Source: Paenibacillus ferrarius
Lineage (GTDB): Bacteria; Bacillota; Bacilli; Paenibacillales; NBRC-103111
Reading direction: 5' to 3'
DNA length: 64,000 nt
Assembly (NCBI RefSeq): GCF_002027705.1
Contig: NZ_MBTG01000045.1
Location: forward strand, 186,001-250,000
Position 1 is the first letter of the stretch; each line of letters begins with the position of its first letter. Under the pieces are notes generated by a model. That model saw only the letters and a program-made list of their open reading frames with translations. It made no database searches and was not told the origin of the DNA. Below, in pieces: positions 36,748 through 45,184 of the stretch. Made by a program: the position numbers and the translations under genes.

Positions 36748-37113
36748 TTACTGCTTGATCCGACTTACGCCTGCGCGGCCTTTTCCAGTCGGAACAAAGC
36801 TCGTCTCATAGCTGTAAATCATCTGATCTTCCAAAGGCTTGCCCTCGAGCAAATGCTCGCGCACAAGTCTTCTTCCCAGCTCCGGTGTCATCTCTTTGTA
36901 CCAAATCCCTTGCGGATACACGGTGACCACACAGGCGTCCTCACAGCGGCCGTTGCATCTTGTTCGTGTCGTGTGAATGAGACCCTCCGCTTTGTGCTGG
37001 GCAATTTCATCACGGATAGCCAAAGTCGTCTCATCGCCTAATTTCTTCATGCAGGAACCGCCATTACAAATTAAAACGTGATGTCTCACGGTAGATAAAT
37101 CCCAAGTACTCAT
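36748..37113 (-). CDS. (2Fe-2S) ferredoxin, thioredoxin-like type
   Basis: A 121-residue protein with the cysteine pattern of thioredoxin-fold [2Fe-2S] ferredoxins: CNGGSC (Cys16, Cys21) and CNGRCEDAC (Cys53, 57, 61) followed by VYPQGIWYKEM. It lies 12 bases after the last ABC transporter gene on the same strand, so it is the last gene of the cobalamin-riboswitch operon. Electron supply to a corrin or cobalt reduction step is a plausible role, not shown. Its 3' end abuts the microsatellite. Confidence 0.85.
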   Translation of the reverse strand: MSTWDLSTVRHHVLICNGGSCMKKLGDETTLAIRDEIAQHKAEGLIHTTRTRCNGRCEDACVVTVYPQGIWYKEMTPELGRRLVREHLLEGKPLEDQMIYSYETSFVPTGKGRAGVSRIKQ

Positions 37114-37125
37114 AACAATCTCCTT

Positions 37126-37884
37126 TCATTCAGTAAAATACGGATATTGGGGCACATCAGCCAACAGTGATCGGGTATAGGCGTGCTGTGGATTGGCAAT
37201 AACATCTTCCGTTCTGCCTTGTTCCACCACAATGCCTTCATGCAGCACAAGCAGACGATCGCACAGTGCAGTCACAACAGCAATATCATGAGATATAAAT
37301 AAATAGCCAACTTGACGCTGCTTGCGCAAATCTCGGAGCAGCTCGATCACTTGAGCTTGAACCGAGACATCAAGCGCAGATAGGCATTCATCCAGAATGA
37401 TAAGCTCGGGGCTTGCGACAAGCGCTCTAGCTATGCAAACCCGCTGACATTGTCCAGTGCTGAGTTCATGCGGATAACGGCTAAGATACTCTCCACTTAA
37501 CCCAACGGCCTGAAGCAGCTCTCCAAGCTGCCGATCCACGTCCTCTTGCTGGATAGGCAGCCTATGAAACTGCAAGTAGGCTTCCTTTAGGCTCTTCTTC
37601 ATCGTCCAAGCGGGATTCAAACTGTTCCGCGGATCTTGAAATACGATTTGAATCGATTTTCTGGAAGCTCGCCGAACGTTCTTATTCGCTAGAGAAGCGC
37701 CTTGCCACAGCATTTCCCCCGCATCCGGCCGTTCTAAATCCATCACACATCGAGCTAATGTGCTTTTCCCCGATCCTGACATCCCGATTAAACCAACACT
37801 TTCACCAGGTAAAATGGTAAAAGAAATCTGCTGCAGCACTTTTTTCTTCGCATACGTTTTTGAGATGCGATCAATGACCAGCAT
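37126..37884 (-). CDS. Opp/Nik-type ABC transporter ATPase (second ATPase)
   Basis: A 252-residue DppF/NikE-like ATPase: Walker A GMSGSGKST, Q-loop FQDPRNSLNP, signature LSTGQCQRV, Walker B LIILDECLSALD and H-loop FISHD. The ATG at 37884 has GAGGTG upstream; the frame is open further but overlaps the previous gene. The overlap with the permease-ATPase fusion is 14 bases. The protein is shorter than most DppF homologues because the C-terminal oligopeptide-type extension ends soon after VIANPQHAYT. Confidence 0.9.
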   Translation of the reverse strand: MLVIDRISKTYAKKKVLQQISFTILPGESVGLIGMSGSGKSTLARCVMDLERPDAGEMLWQGASLANKNVRRASRKSIQIVFQDPRNSLNPAWTMKKSLKEAYLQFHRLPIQQEDVDRQLGELLQAVGLSGEYLSRYPHELSTGQCQRVCIARALVASPELIILDECLSALDVSVQAQVIELLRDLRKQRQVGYLFISHDIAVVTALCDRLLVLHEGIVVEQGRTEDVIANPQHAYTRSLLADVPQYPYFTE

Positions 37885-39661
37885 GAACAGCACCTCGGCT
37901 TTCTGCGATGCGTTTGTCCGTCTCCTCAGACCAAGCAGAGGAGGACGGCAGCTTCGGAATAGCAGCCAGCAATTGCTGGGTATACGCATGGGCAGGGTTC
38001 GTGAAAATCTGCTGAACGCCCCCGCTCTCCACAACTTGGCCGCCGCGCATGACACATAGCCGGTCTGCTACTTGAGCTACAAGGCGCAAGTCATGAGAAA
38101 TAAAGATCAGTGCAGCCTTATGCTTCTTTCGCTGCTCCTGAAGCAGCTCCATGATTCTCGCTTGTGTACTCACATCAAGCGCGGTTGTGGGCTCATCAGC
38201 CACGATGATATCCGGCTGATGCATCATGGCCATGGCAATGACTACACGCTGACGCATCCCTCCACTTAACTCGTGCGGGTAGCAGGCATATGTTTCAGCG
38301 GATAAGCCCATTTGCTCCAGAAGCTGCAAGGCTCGCTCTTTGGCTGCCGCCCTCGTCCATGGGCTTCCGCTTGTAAGCAAACATTCGCGCAGCTGCTCCC
38401 CGATGCGCAAGACAGGATTCAAAGAATCCATCGGATCCTGTGTAATATAAGCGATTCGTCGACCGCGTACGCGGCGCCAATCTTTCCATGCATAAGCGGT
38501 CGTATCTTCGCCAAACAGATGAAGGGCCCCGTCTTGCTGATGAAACGGATGTCGCAGCAGGCCAAGCGCGGCAAGAGCCAGCGTACTTTTCCCCGACCCG
38601 CTCTCTCCAACAAGTCCCAGACATTCGCCTGGGTAAAGACGGAGGTTCACATTTTGGAGAATAGGTCTACTGGAACGATCTCCCTTCTCTCGAACCGAAA
38701 TGCTAAGCTCTCGCACTTCAAGGATAGCTCCATCAGACTCCCCGACTTCCGGGACAGCGGACTTCTGCTCATGAGCGAATGTCTTCGGAAGCCGTGATCG
38801 ACCAAACAGCAGCGGAACGCTTGGTTTTCGAGGTTCAAGCGCATCCTTCAGCGTATCTCCCAAATAGTTAGCTGCCAGAACGGTAAGAAGGATCGCCATC
38901 CCTGGCGCAAGGAACAACCAAGGCGCTTCTTCCAAATAGGCTCTGCCTTCATTCAGCATTGCCCCCCATTCAGGCTGCGGTGGCCTGATACCTAAGCCTA
39001 AGAACGACATAGAAGCAATACTGAGCATGATGCTGCCCATATCCAGCGTCACGAGGACAAGTATAGGACCTGCCAAGGCTCCGAGAATGTGTGTCCCGAT
39101 AATTTTCCACGCTGGAATCCCCATAGCTCTTGCTGCCAGGACATAACCATCGCCCCTTATCGCTAGCACGTAGCTGCGAATCATACGAGCATAAGAAGGC
39201 CAAGATACAGCAGCCACAGCAATAAGCAGGCTTGGCAACCCTGCTCCAAGCAAAGTAGCAAGCGTTATGGCCAGCACCATTTGCGGAAAGGAAAAAAGCA
39301 CATCCATGATACGGGTCATGACAGTGTCCACCCACCCGCCGAAATACCCGGCAGCAAGTCCAATCAACAGGCTCAAGGATATGACGATACCTACCGCGAG
39401 AACAGAGGCACCAATAGAATGCAGCCCTCCGTACATCAATCTTGTCCATACATCTCTCCCATAATTGTCTGTTCCAAGCCAGTGTTCACCGGATGGAGGG
39501 AGGAGCGATGTCGCATAATTCACTTTGAGTGGATCATGGACAGCAAACCAAGGAGCGCCCAGAGAGAAGACCACGATCCCCGCAAGGAGCGCAAGCAGTG
39601 CGAGCGCTAGCGGGTCTTTTCTCAGCGCAGCCACTAATCTTTGGCGAAAACGATTATCCAC
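37871..39661 (-). CDS. Fused ABC permease (DppC/NikC-like) and ATPase (DppD/NikD-like)
   Basis: Residues about 20-290 form a DppC-like permease with six helices and the start HWLGTDNYGRDVWTRLMYG. Residues about 320-580 form an ABC ATPase: Walker A GESGSGKST, signature LSGGMRQRV, Walker B IIVADEPTTALD and H-loop FISHD. The most likely start is GTG 39661, with GGAGG upstream and an 8-base overlap with the permease gene, giving 596 residues; an upstream frame to 39721 is open. The fusion makes the operon four proteins instead of five. Metal (cobalt) uptake is inferred from the riboswitch upstream. Confidence 0.9.
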   Translation of the reverse strand: MDNRFRQRLVAALRKDPLALALLALLAGIVVFSLGAPWFAVHDPLKVNYATSLLPPSGEHWLGTDNYGRDVWTRLMYGGLHSIGASVLAVGIVISLSLLIGLAAGYFGGWVDTVMTRIMDVLFSFPQMVLAITLATLLGAGLPSLLIAVAAVSWPSYARMIRSYVLAIRGDGYVLAARAMGIPAWKIIGTHILGALAGPILVLVTLDMGSIMLSIASMSFLGLGIRPPQPEWGAMLNEGRAYLEEAPWLFLAPGMAILLTVLAANYLGDTLKDALEPRKPSVPLLFGRSRLPKTFAHEQKSAVPEVGESDGAILEVRELSISVREKGDRSSRPILQNVNLRLYPGECLGLVGESGSGKSTLALAALGLLRHPFHQQDGALHLFGEDTTAYAWKDWRRVRGRRIAYITQDPMDSLNPVLRIGEQLRECLLTSGSPWTRAAAKERALQLLEQMGLSAETYACYPHELSGGMRQRVVIAMAMMHQPDIIVADEPTTALDVSTQARIMELLQEQRKKHKAALIFISHDLRLVAQVADRLCVMRGGQVVESGGVQQIFTNPAHAYTQQLLAAIPKLPSSSAWSEETDKRIAESRGAVHAGH

Positions 39662-40622
39662 GCTGTCCCTCCTGCTCGACTCTGACCCGGGGATCCAACC
39701 AACGATAAGCCAAATCGACAAGTAGATTTAATGAAATATATACAACTGCCATGAAGAGCACGAAAGCTTGAATAACCGGATAATCGCGGCCAGTTATCGC
39801 ATCAACGGCATATCGGCCTATCCCAGGCCAAGCATAAATCGTTTCGACGATGACAGAACCGCCAATTAATCCTCCAAGTACGACGCCAAATGAAGTCAAA
39901 ACAGGCAAAAGCGCATTCGGAAGCGCATGCTTGCCTATCATTTGGAATCGCGAAAGACCTTTGGCTTCAGCCAGCAGCATATAGCGCTGAGAGAAAGCTT
40001 GCAGCATGCTAGTTCGCAATAAGCGAGCCGTAATGGACGAAAGTCCAATACCCAGTGTCAACGCCGGAAGAATGAGATGCTTGAAGTCCCCTCGCCCCAT
40101 TGTCGGCAGCCAGCCGAATTTCACGGAGAAGGTATACATAAAGACAAGACCCAAGAAGAAGGACGGCACAGAAATACCGATCAAAGCAATAAAACGGCTT
40201 AGATGATCCAGTCCCTTGCGGTGAAACACGGCTCCTGCCATGCCGGAGGGCACTGAAATTAGGACCATAACCACAAGCGCAGCCACGGATAGTTCGAGCG
40301 TTGCCGGAAACCGGTTCATGAACTCATCCCAAATTGGCGTTTTGCTTCGAAAGGAGACACCCAGATTGCCTCCAGCAATCTGTACCAGCCAATGTCCGTA
40401 CTGAATCCAGAAGGGCTGATCCAGCCCTAGGCTTTTGTTCAGTACACTCGCATCTTTTTCTAAATCAGAAAGATTCGCACCTGGATCAAACATGCTGAGC
40501 AGCATTGTCCGGGCTGGGTCCCCGGGAATAAATCGCACAAGCGCAAATACTAGCAGGGTTACGCCAAGAAGTACCGGAACCGTCAACGCCAATCGGATAC
40601 AAAGATAACGAGCTAATTTCAT
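39654..40622 (-). CDS. Opp/Nik-type ABC transporter permease (DppB/NikB-like)
   Basis: A 322-residue permease with an N-terminal helix (LALTVPVLLGVTLLVFALVR) and RFIPGDPA, a hallmark of the DppB group, plus the C-terminal VETIYAWPGIGRYAVDAI block. Its ATG overlaps the TGA of the binding-protein gene. Confidence 0.92.
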   Translation of the reverse strand: MKLARYLCIRLALTVPVLLGVTLLVFALVRFIPGDPARTMLLSMFDPGANLSDLEKDASVLNKSLGLDQPFWIQYGHWLVQIAGGNLGVSFRSKTPIWDEFMNRFPATLELSVAALVVMVLISVPSGMAGAVFHRKGLDHLSRFIALIGISVPSFFLGLVFMYTFSVKFGWLPTMGRGDFKHLILPALTLGIGLSSITARLLRTSMLQAFSQRYMLLAEAKGLSRFQMIGKHALPNALLPVLTSFGVVLGGLIGGSVIVETIYAWPGIGRYAVDAITGRDYPVIQAFVLFMAVVYISLNLLVDLAYRWLDPRVRVEQEGQRG

Positions 40623-42211
40623 TGAGCGATATACATGGCCGGTGTAATTCTTGTCTTGAGGTTGTCATCTACGCCCTGCACCTTTTTGTTGTAGGCAGCG
40701 CCCCAACGCGTACTATTGTACAAATAGACAATCGGAACGTCCTGCTGCACTTTGGTTTGAATTTGTTTGGCCAGCTCCGCTTGTTTCTTGCCATCAAACT
40801 CGGAAACTAATACATCCAGCAGTTTATCAACCTCAGGGTTTGTGTAACCGCCGTAGTTGGACGCAATTCCCGTATGGTAATAGGAGTTGAGCTGCCCTCC
40901 GATATCACCTGTCGCACTGCCGCAGGAACAATAGGTGGCAAGCTCAAAATTGCCGTCCAGCATCATTTGATTAGAAGCTGTCGTTTCTACAACATTTAGT
41001 TCAATGGAAATCCCCACTTCTTTGAGCTGCGATTGCAGAGCTACGGCTAAAGGCTGGAAGACGGAGTACGTCAGAAGCTTGTATTGCAGCTTTTGGCCCT
41101 CTTTTGCCCGAATACCGTCAGAACCGGCTTTCCAGCCTGCTTCATCCAGCAATTGGACGGATTTGGCTTTATCCATATCTGAACTTGTTTCAATGGCATA
41201 AGGAAGACCCGCCGGGAAGTGCCCGGTCGCTTTGGATGCGAACCCGCGGTTCACACCGTCAATAAGCTCCTTGCGATTCACAGCCAGATTGATCGCTTGA
41301 CGCACCTTTGGATCTTGCAGGGAAGGTACTTTTTTAATATTCAACCATAGATTTGAGGTGCTGCCGACAGGGAAGTACGTTTGGAACTTGCTGTCCTTCT
41401 CATAGGAAACCCGTTGATCTACTTCCACATTCATATCGCCGTCCGCATCGCCATTCTTAAGCGCAAGCAAGCGGGCTTGACCATCTGTACCTAATCTGGA
41501 CTCCAAACGCTGAAGCTTTGGCTTATCGCCCCAGTACCCCGGGAAAGCTTCTGCAATCAGCAATTCACCTGGCGTGAACTGAATAGGCTTCATAAATCCG
41601 GTTAAATCAGGCTCTTTATTGAATTTATCACCGATTAAATCCGCTTGAGCCGCGTTATGAATAGCAAAAGCCGCTAATTTAAAAATGAAGGAAGGATCTG
41701 GCTTTGGCGTTTGGATCTGCAAATGTGTGGCATCCTTCACAAGGAACTGCACGCCGCCGAGTTGGGAAGGACCACGCTTGTTCAGCTTCTGATGACGTTC
41801 CAGAGCAGCTTTCACAGCGGCCGCATCCATCACCGCCCCGCTCCAGAATTTAACGTTCGGCTGCAGTTCTACTTCCCACAATGTTGGTTCTATGTTTTTC
41901 CATGATTTGGCTAACCAAGGACGAATAGAGCCGTCATCATTCTGATAGACAAGCGGTTCGGCAATTCCATCCGACGTAATCCGCTGAGCATCAATATGTA
42001 CAGGATCAAGGGATCGCGGCATATTGAGCGTTACATATTTGAGCACTTGCTCTTTGGCAGGCACTGCAGCCGTCGATGAGGTTGGTGGATTTGTCGATAC
42101 ATTCGACGTTCCAGTTGGTTTGGAACAGGCAGATAGAACGAAAATCACAATTAATATAAGGAATGAGGCAATCTTCCGATATTTACGTTTATTACTTTTA
42201 AGCATAGCCAA
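40619..42211 (-). CDS. Nik/Opp-type substrate-binding lipoprotein
   Basis: A 530-residue family 5 extracellular solute-binding protein. The signal peptide ends in the lipobox LSAC, so Cys29 would be lipidated. RSLDPVHIDAQ and NVKFWSGAVMDA are in the N-terminal lobe, as in NikA/DppA proteins. The start is TTG 42211 (GGAGG 5 bases upstream) or ATG 42205. It is the first gene after a cobalamin riboswitch, which argues for cobalt or a cobalt complex as substrate rather than nickel or peptides. Confidence 0.9.
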   Translation of the reverse strand: MAMLKSNKRKYRKIASFLILIVIFVLSACSKPTGTSNVSTNPPTSSTAAVPAKEQVLKYVTLNMPRSLDPVHIDAQRITSDGIAEPLVYQNDDGSIRPWLAKSWKNIEPTLWEVELQPNVKFWSGAVMDAAAVKAALERHQKLNKRGPSQLGGVQFLVKDATHLQIQTPKPDPSFIFKLAAFAIHNAAQADLIGDKFNKEPDLTGFMKPIQFTPGELLIAEAFPGYWGDKPKLQRLESRLGTDGQARLLALKNGDADGDMNVEVDQRVSYEKDSKFQTYFPVGSTSNLWLNIKKVPSLQDPKVRQAINLAVNRKELIDGVNRGFASKATGHFPAGLPYAIETSSDMDKAKSVQLLDEAGWKAGSDGIRAKEGQKLQYKLLTYSVFQPLAVALQSQLKEVGISIELNVVETTASNQMMLDGNFELATYCSCGSATGDIGGQLNSYYHTGIASNYGGYTNPEVDKLLDVLVSEFDGKKQAELAKQIQTKVQQDVPIVYLYNSTRWGAAYNKKVQGVDDNLKTRITPAMYIAQ

Positions 42212-42301
42212 ATGAACCTCCCGAGAATTATCTAGTTTTGTTTTAATCGTAATTATTACAATTAAACATTATTCCTAACTTTGCTGCTTTTGTCAATTAA
42301 A

Positions 42302-42343
42302 AAAGGCGCCTCCCCTCTTTGTAAAAAAAGGGAAAGACGCCTA
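42302..42343 (-). terminator. Riboswitch expression-platform terminator before the Opp/Nik operon
   Basis: On the reverse strand AGGCGTCTTTCCCTTT and AAAGAGGGGAGGCGCCT form a stem with few mismatches, followed by TTTTTT. It lies between the riboswitch and the binding-protein gene. Confidence 0.85.
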
Positions 42344-42410
42344 TCGATGGTATGCGAATAGCTCATCTAACACCTCCCTATCTCCCGTAGGTACCTAACT
42401 GTGCTGTAGA

Positions 42411-42590
42411 AATAGGCAGGTCTCCTGGCTTCAGTATCCTCATCAAACGTCAACCTTCCCAATCGAATTCGATCAGTGGCATTCAGACATTGACTCCTCT
42501 GTTACAGTGGCGGGACCGCGTCGGCTTTGAACCGATCTTCCCTTTTAAGCTTATCCCTGCACTTGCACATGCAAGAAGTAAGCACCTATT
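42411..42590 (-). ncRNA. Cobalamin riboswitch controlling the Opp/Nik-type importer
   Basis: On the reverse strand the order is: closing arm AATAGGTGC, GGGAAGATCGGTTCAAAGCC, core GCGGTCCCGCCACTGT, and the B12 box AAGCCAGGAGACCTGCC (42415-42431) running into CCTATT, which pairs with the first arm. With the downstream terminator it should shut the importer off when cobalamin is plentiful. Confidence 0.95.
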
Positions 42591-42724
42591 CCCGTTATGA
42601 ATTTGTCGGAGCTCGTCCGAGCTCAACAACCATCTTAACCCAATGTCCACATTCATACAAGGAAAAAAGCCCCAACCAGGAGGCTGAGGCGAGCTTCATG
42701 TATTTAATTGTGCAAGCGTATGCC

Positions 42725-42856
42725 TTAAACGGAAGGCCGATTGGGTTGATGATTCCCAGGTTCGGTTGAGGTTAAATTGGACTGAACTTGAGCAGCTTGC
42801 TTGGAGTTGTCGATCGCACTTTGATTTTTCTCTGTCATATTTTTTTTCTTGCTCAT
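42725..42856 (-). CDS. 43-aa hydrophilic small protein
   Basis: ATG 42856 to TAA 42727-42725, with AGGAGG 11 bases upstream. The peptide starts MSKKKNMTEKNQ and is rich in Asn, Gln, Ser and Pro, without hydrophobic segments. Size and composition recall small spore or matrix proteins, but I recognise no family. It stands alone between the importer riboswitch and the MFS gene. Confidence 0.5.
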   Translation of the reverse strand: MSKKKNMTEKNQSAIDNSKQAAQVQSNLTSTEPGNHQPNRPSV

Positions 42857-42994
42857 GGCTGCTGAATCCTCCTGTAAGTGAAATGATTACCCTACTAGTA
42901 TGAGGAATGGCTTGCCTAAATATGCGGCACGAAAGAAATCCCGCGATCAGCGGACAAACAAGCCTGGCATTGTCATTCAATGTACAGTCAGGAT

Positions 42995-44239
42995 CTACAT
43001 ATTTACTACCTGCGTTCTCTTATATAGAACTGGTATTGCCGCTGCTATAAGGATCATACCCAGAAAAGCAGGTGCGGCATGACCAAGTGATACATAGATT
43101 TGACCTCCAATAATAGGCCCGATCATTCTTGCTAAAGCCTGAATCGATTGGCTTCCTCCTTGAATCCTTCCTTGTTCACTGGAATCTACTGACTTGGAGA
43201 GCATGCCATTGAATGAAGGCCCAAAGATCGAATCACCAAAACCAAATATAAACATTCCAGCTATTAAAAGTGGATAGAAGGAGAACAATGAAGATAACGC
43301 AATAAGACTGTAGCCTATAATCTCCGAAACCATTCCAAGTATGGCTATCTGTTTATCACTTCGTTTTTTCAAAAGCTTTGGCATGATGAAACCTTGTGAA
43401 AGGATGTCTTGGACGCCCATTATTGAAAACATAAGTCCGATTAGTGCAGGCTTCCAACTGAAAGTATCCATTGTAAATTGTGAAAAAACGGCCTGTAAAG
43501 ATCCATTGGGTATCCAAAGCAAAAACGCTGAGACAAGCAGCCTATTTAAGTTTTTCATGGAAAGCAGGTTTGCAAGCTGTGTAAATGGATTCAGTCTTAC
43601 AAAGGTAATATCTTTCAGCCTATTACTCTTGGCAAGGCTCTCAGGCATAAAAAAGTATCCATAAACAACATTCAATAAAGTGATCACTGCTCCGAAATAC
43701 ATAGGTACAGAATAGCCAAACTTAGCAAGTAATCCGCCTAGCGTTGGGCCAATGACGGTGCCTACACCTACAACCGCGCTCACCCATCCAAAGTATTTGG
43801 TTCTCTGCTGCGGAGGAATGATGTCTGCAAAATAGGCGAAAATAGTGCCTATGCTCCCGCCGGTTATCCCCTCTATTATGCGCCCCGCGAATAGTACCCA
43901 TAGAGCTCCTCCTATGCCAAAAACAAAGTATCCGATGGCCGAACCCAAAAGACATACTAAAAGCAGTGGACGACGGCCATATTTGTCGCTCAAAGCTCCA
44001 AGTACCGGAGCCGCAAAAAACACGCAGAATGCATAAACAGAGGTCAGCAGCGTAACAACTATAGCTTGTTCTCCAGGACTGCTTGTATAAGGCTGCACTA
44101 AGTATGGGACGACAGGGGTTATGATACTGAAGCCTATTCCGCAAAGAAACACAGAGATAAGACCGAATAGCAAAGCGTGTTTATTTACGGTTTGTTCTGT
44201 GTCCTGTTCATTATGTGATCTAGATTTAAATATGGACAT
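42995..44239 (-). CDS. MFS transporter (DHA1/TetA-like)
   Basis: A 414-residue 12-helix transporter. The loop 2-3 motif GALSDKYGRRP and the helix 5 motif GxxxGPxxGG, seen as GVGTVIGPTLGGLL, mark a drug:H+ antiporter of the DHA1 type. GAGGAG precedes ATG 44239. A MarR regulator is encoded just upstream on the same strand and a palindrome overlaps its promoter. Substrate unknown. Confidence 0.9.
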   Translation of the reverse strand: MSIFKSRSHNEQDTEQTVNKHALLFGLISVFLCGIGFSIITPVVPYLVQPYTSSPGEQAIVVTLLTSVYAFCVFFAAPVLGALSDKYGRRPLLLVCLLGSAIGYFVFGIGGALWVLFAGRIIEGITGGSIGTIFAYFADIIPPQQRTKYFGWVSAVVGVGTVIGPTLGGLLAKFGYSVPMYFGAVITLLNVVYGYFFMPESLAKSNRLKDITFVRLNPFTQLANLLSMKNLNRLLVSAFLLWIPNGSLQAVFSQFTMDTFSWKPALIGLMFSIMGVQDILSQGFIMPKLLKKRSDKQIAILGMVSEIIGYSLIALSSLFSFYPLLIAGMFIFGFGDSIFGPSFNGMLSKSVDSSEQGRIQGGSQSIQALARMIGPIIGGQIYVSLGHAAPAFLGMILIAAAIPVLYKRTQVVNM

Positions 44240-44277
44240 TGAAATTCTCTCCTCAAAAGTTGTGATTTCGATTCCAT

Positions 44278-44318
44278 GGAAACAAATTTATCGTATCGCA
44301 ACTTTGTTTCCTTGTCAA
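44278..44318 (-). promoter_or_regulatory. MFS promoter with a palindromic operator
   Basis: On the reverse strand TTGACA (44313-44318), a 17-bp spacer and TACGAT (44290-44295) form a near-ideal promoter. A perfect inverted repeat, GGAAACAAA / TTTGTTTCC (arms 44303-44311 and 44278-44286), flanks the -10 box. It is a natural operator candidate for the adjacent MarR-type repressor. Confidence 0.7.
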
Positions 44319-44336
44319 CAAAATAACAACAATAAA

Positions 44337-44372
44337 AATGCAGCCTGTTCTCAATAGAGCCCGGCTGCTTGT
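44337..44372 (-). terminator. Terminator after the marR-type gene
   Basis: GCAGCC and GGCTGC arms (reverse strand GCAGCCGGGCTC ... GAACAGGCTGC), then ATTTTTATTG. Confidence 0.7.
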
Positions 44373-44395
44373 GGTTTCATCTTCACTATTCAAAT

Positions 44396-44869
44396 TTATT
44401 CCGACTTCATATGTATACCCTGTTTCTTTATTTCTGCATCCAAATGCCTATTATACTGATCCACGAAGCTAAGCATACTGTCAAATTGCCCCTCGGTTAC
44501 TTGCTCAAATACGGCTTTATCCCGCTCTTGAAACTCTTTGTGCAGGTCCTCGTGGATTTTATAAATGACTTTCCCTTGTTCCGTAAGCCTAAAATAGATT
44601 TCCTTCTTGTTATCCGATTTCTGGTAGTTTTCGATAAGACCTTTTTTTATGAGCTTCTTCGTTAATTTACTTATGGCACCGCGAGTCATATAAAAGGACT
44701 CCGCAAGTTTTGTCACGTTGGAATCTACATTTTTTTCAATGTATTCGATGCAATGCACTTCAGAAGGCTTATACCCCTTAAGACTGTCTTCCATCTTATC
44801 CTTATTAAGCCAAACCAGCTTATTATACAATTCCCTGAACCCTATCATGACCTGATCTTCTTTGTTCAT
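44396..44869 (-). CDS. MarR-family transcriptional regulator
   Basis: The 157-residue protein has a MarR winged helix at about 50-110: VTKLAESFYMTRGAISKLTKKLIKKGLI followed by the wing with DNKKEIYFRLTEQGK. No GTG/TTG extension is needed; the ATG at 44869 lies just after a weak GGAGG-like site. It is relatively AT- and Lys-rich. It lies upstream of the MFS gene but a terminator separates them. Ligand unknown. Confidence 0.9.
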   Translation of the reverse strand: MNKEDQVMIGFRELYNKLVWLNKDKMEDSLKGYKPSEVHCIEYIEKNVDSNVTKLAESFYMTRGAISKLTKKLIKKGLIENYQKSDNKKEIYFRLTEQGKVIYKIHEDLHKEFQERDKAVFEQVTEGQFDSMLSFVDQYNRHLDAEIKKQGIHMKSE

Positions 44870-44976
44870 GGCTGTCCTCCCACCCGTTGACCTACCTCTA
44901 CCTTACCAAAAACCAAAACAGAGTGGTAGTCCCGCTCCCAGCCCGGAAATTTATAAATTATATAAAGGCAAGCAAA

Positions 44977-45004
44977 AACCTGTAGGCAATTTCCCTACAG
45001 GCTC
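44977..45004 (-). terminator. Terminator after the 37-aa small gene
   Basis: CCTGTAGG and CCTACAGG arms with a short loop, followed on the reverse strand by TTTTTG. Confidence 0.85.
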
Positions 45005-45024
45005 TTGTTTGGTGCCACTCGACC

Positions 45025-45138
45025 TTAGTGTTTCTTGTGCGGCAAATTACTACCGGGCTGATTATCACCTTGTGTCCTGAAGTTCTTCTCGGCTTTCCTC
45101 TGCTTGTCATGCAGCTTGCTAATGAAATGGCTATCCAT
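45025..45138 (-). CDS. 37-aa small protein, DUF4023-like
   Basis: ATG 45138 to TAA, with AGGAGG 10 bases upstream and a terminator 20 bases after the stop. The peptide contains KLHDKQRKAEKN and ends LPHKKH. From memory this resembles the short DUF4023 proteins of Bacillus relatives, which also carry KLHE-K and end in LPNKQH. Function unknown. Confidence 0.65.
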   Translation of the reverse strand: MDSHFISKLHDKQRKAEKNFRTQGDNQPGSNLPHKKH

Positions 45139-45184
45139 GAGCACTCGCCTCCTGAAGAAAGAATGGCACTACCTTTATAGAATG

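Noticed and set aside
36429-37041. Long open frames through the (CTTGY) array giving Cys-Leu-Val-Leu-Ser repeats
   Set aside because: All three frames give the same peptide because the 5-base unit cycles through frames; no ribosome site, and the frame overlaps the ferredoxin gene end.
40619-42211. Calling the importer a nickel or dipeptide transporter
   Set aside because: The sequence family is compatible with both, but the cobalamin riboswitch makes a cobalt-related substrate more likely, so no nik or dpp symbol was given.
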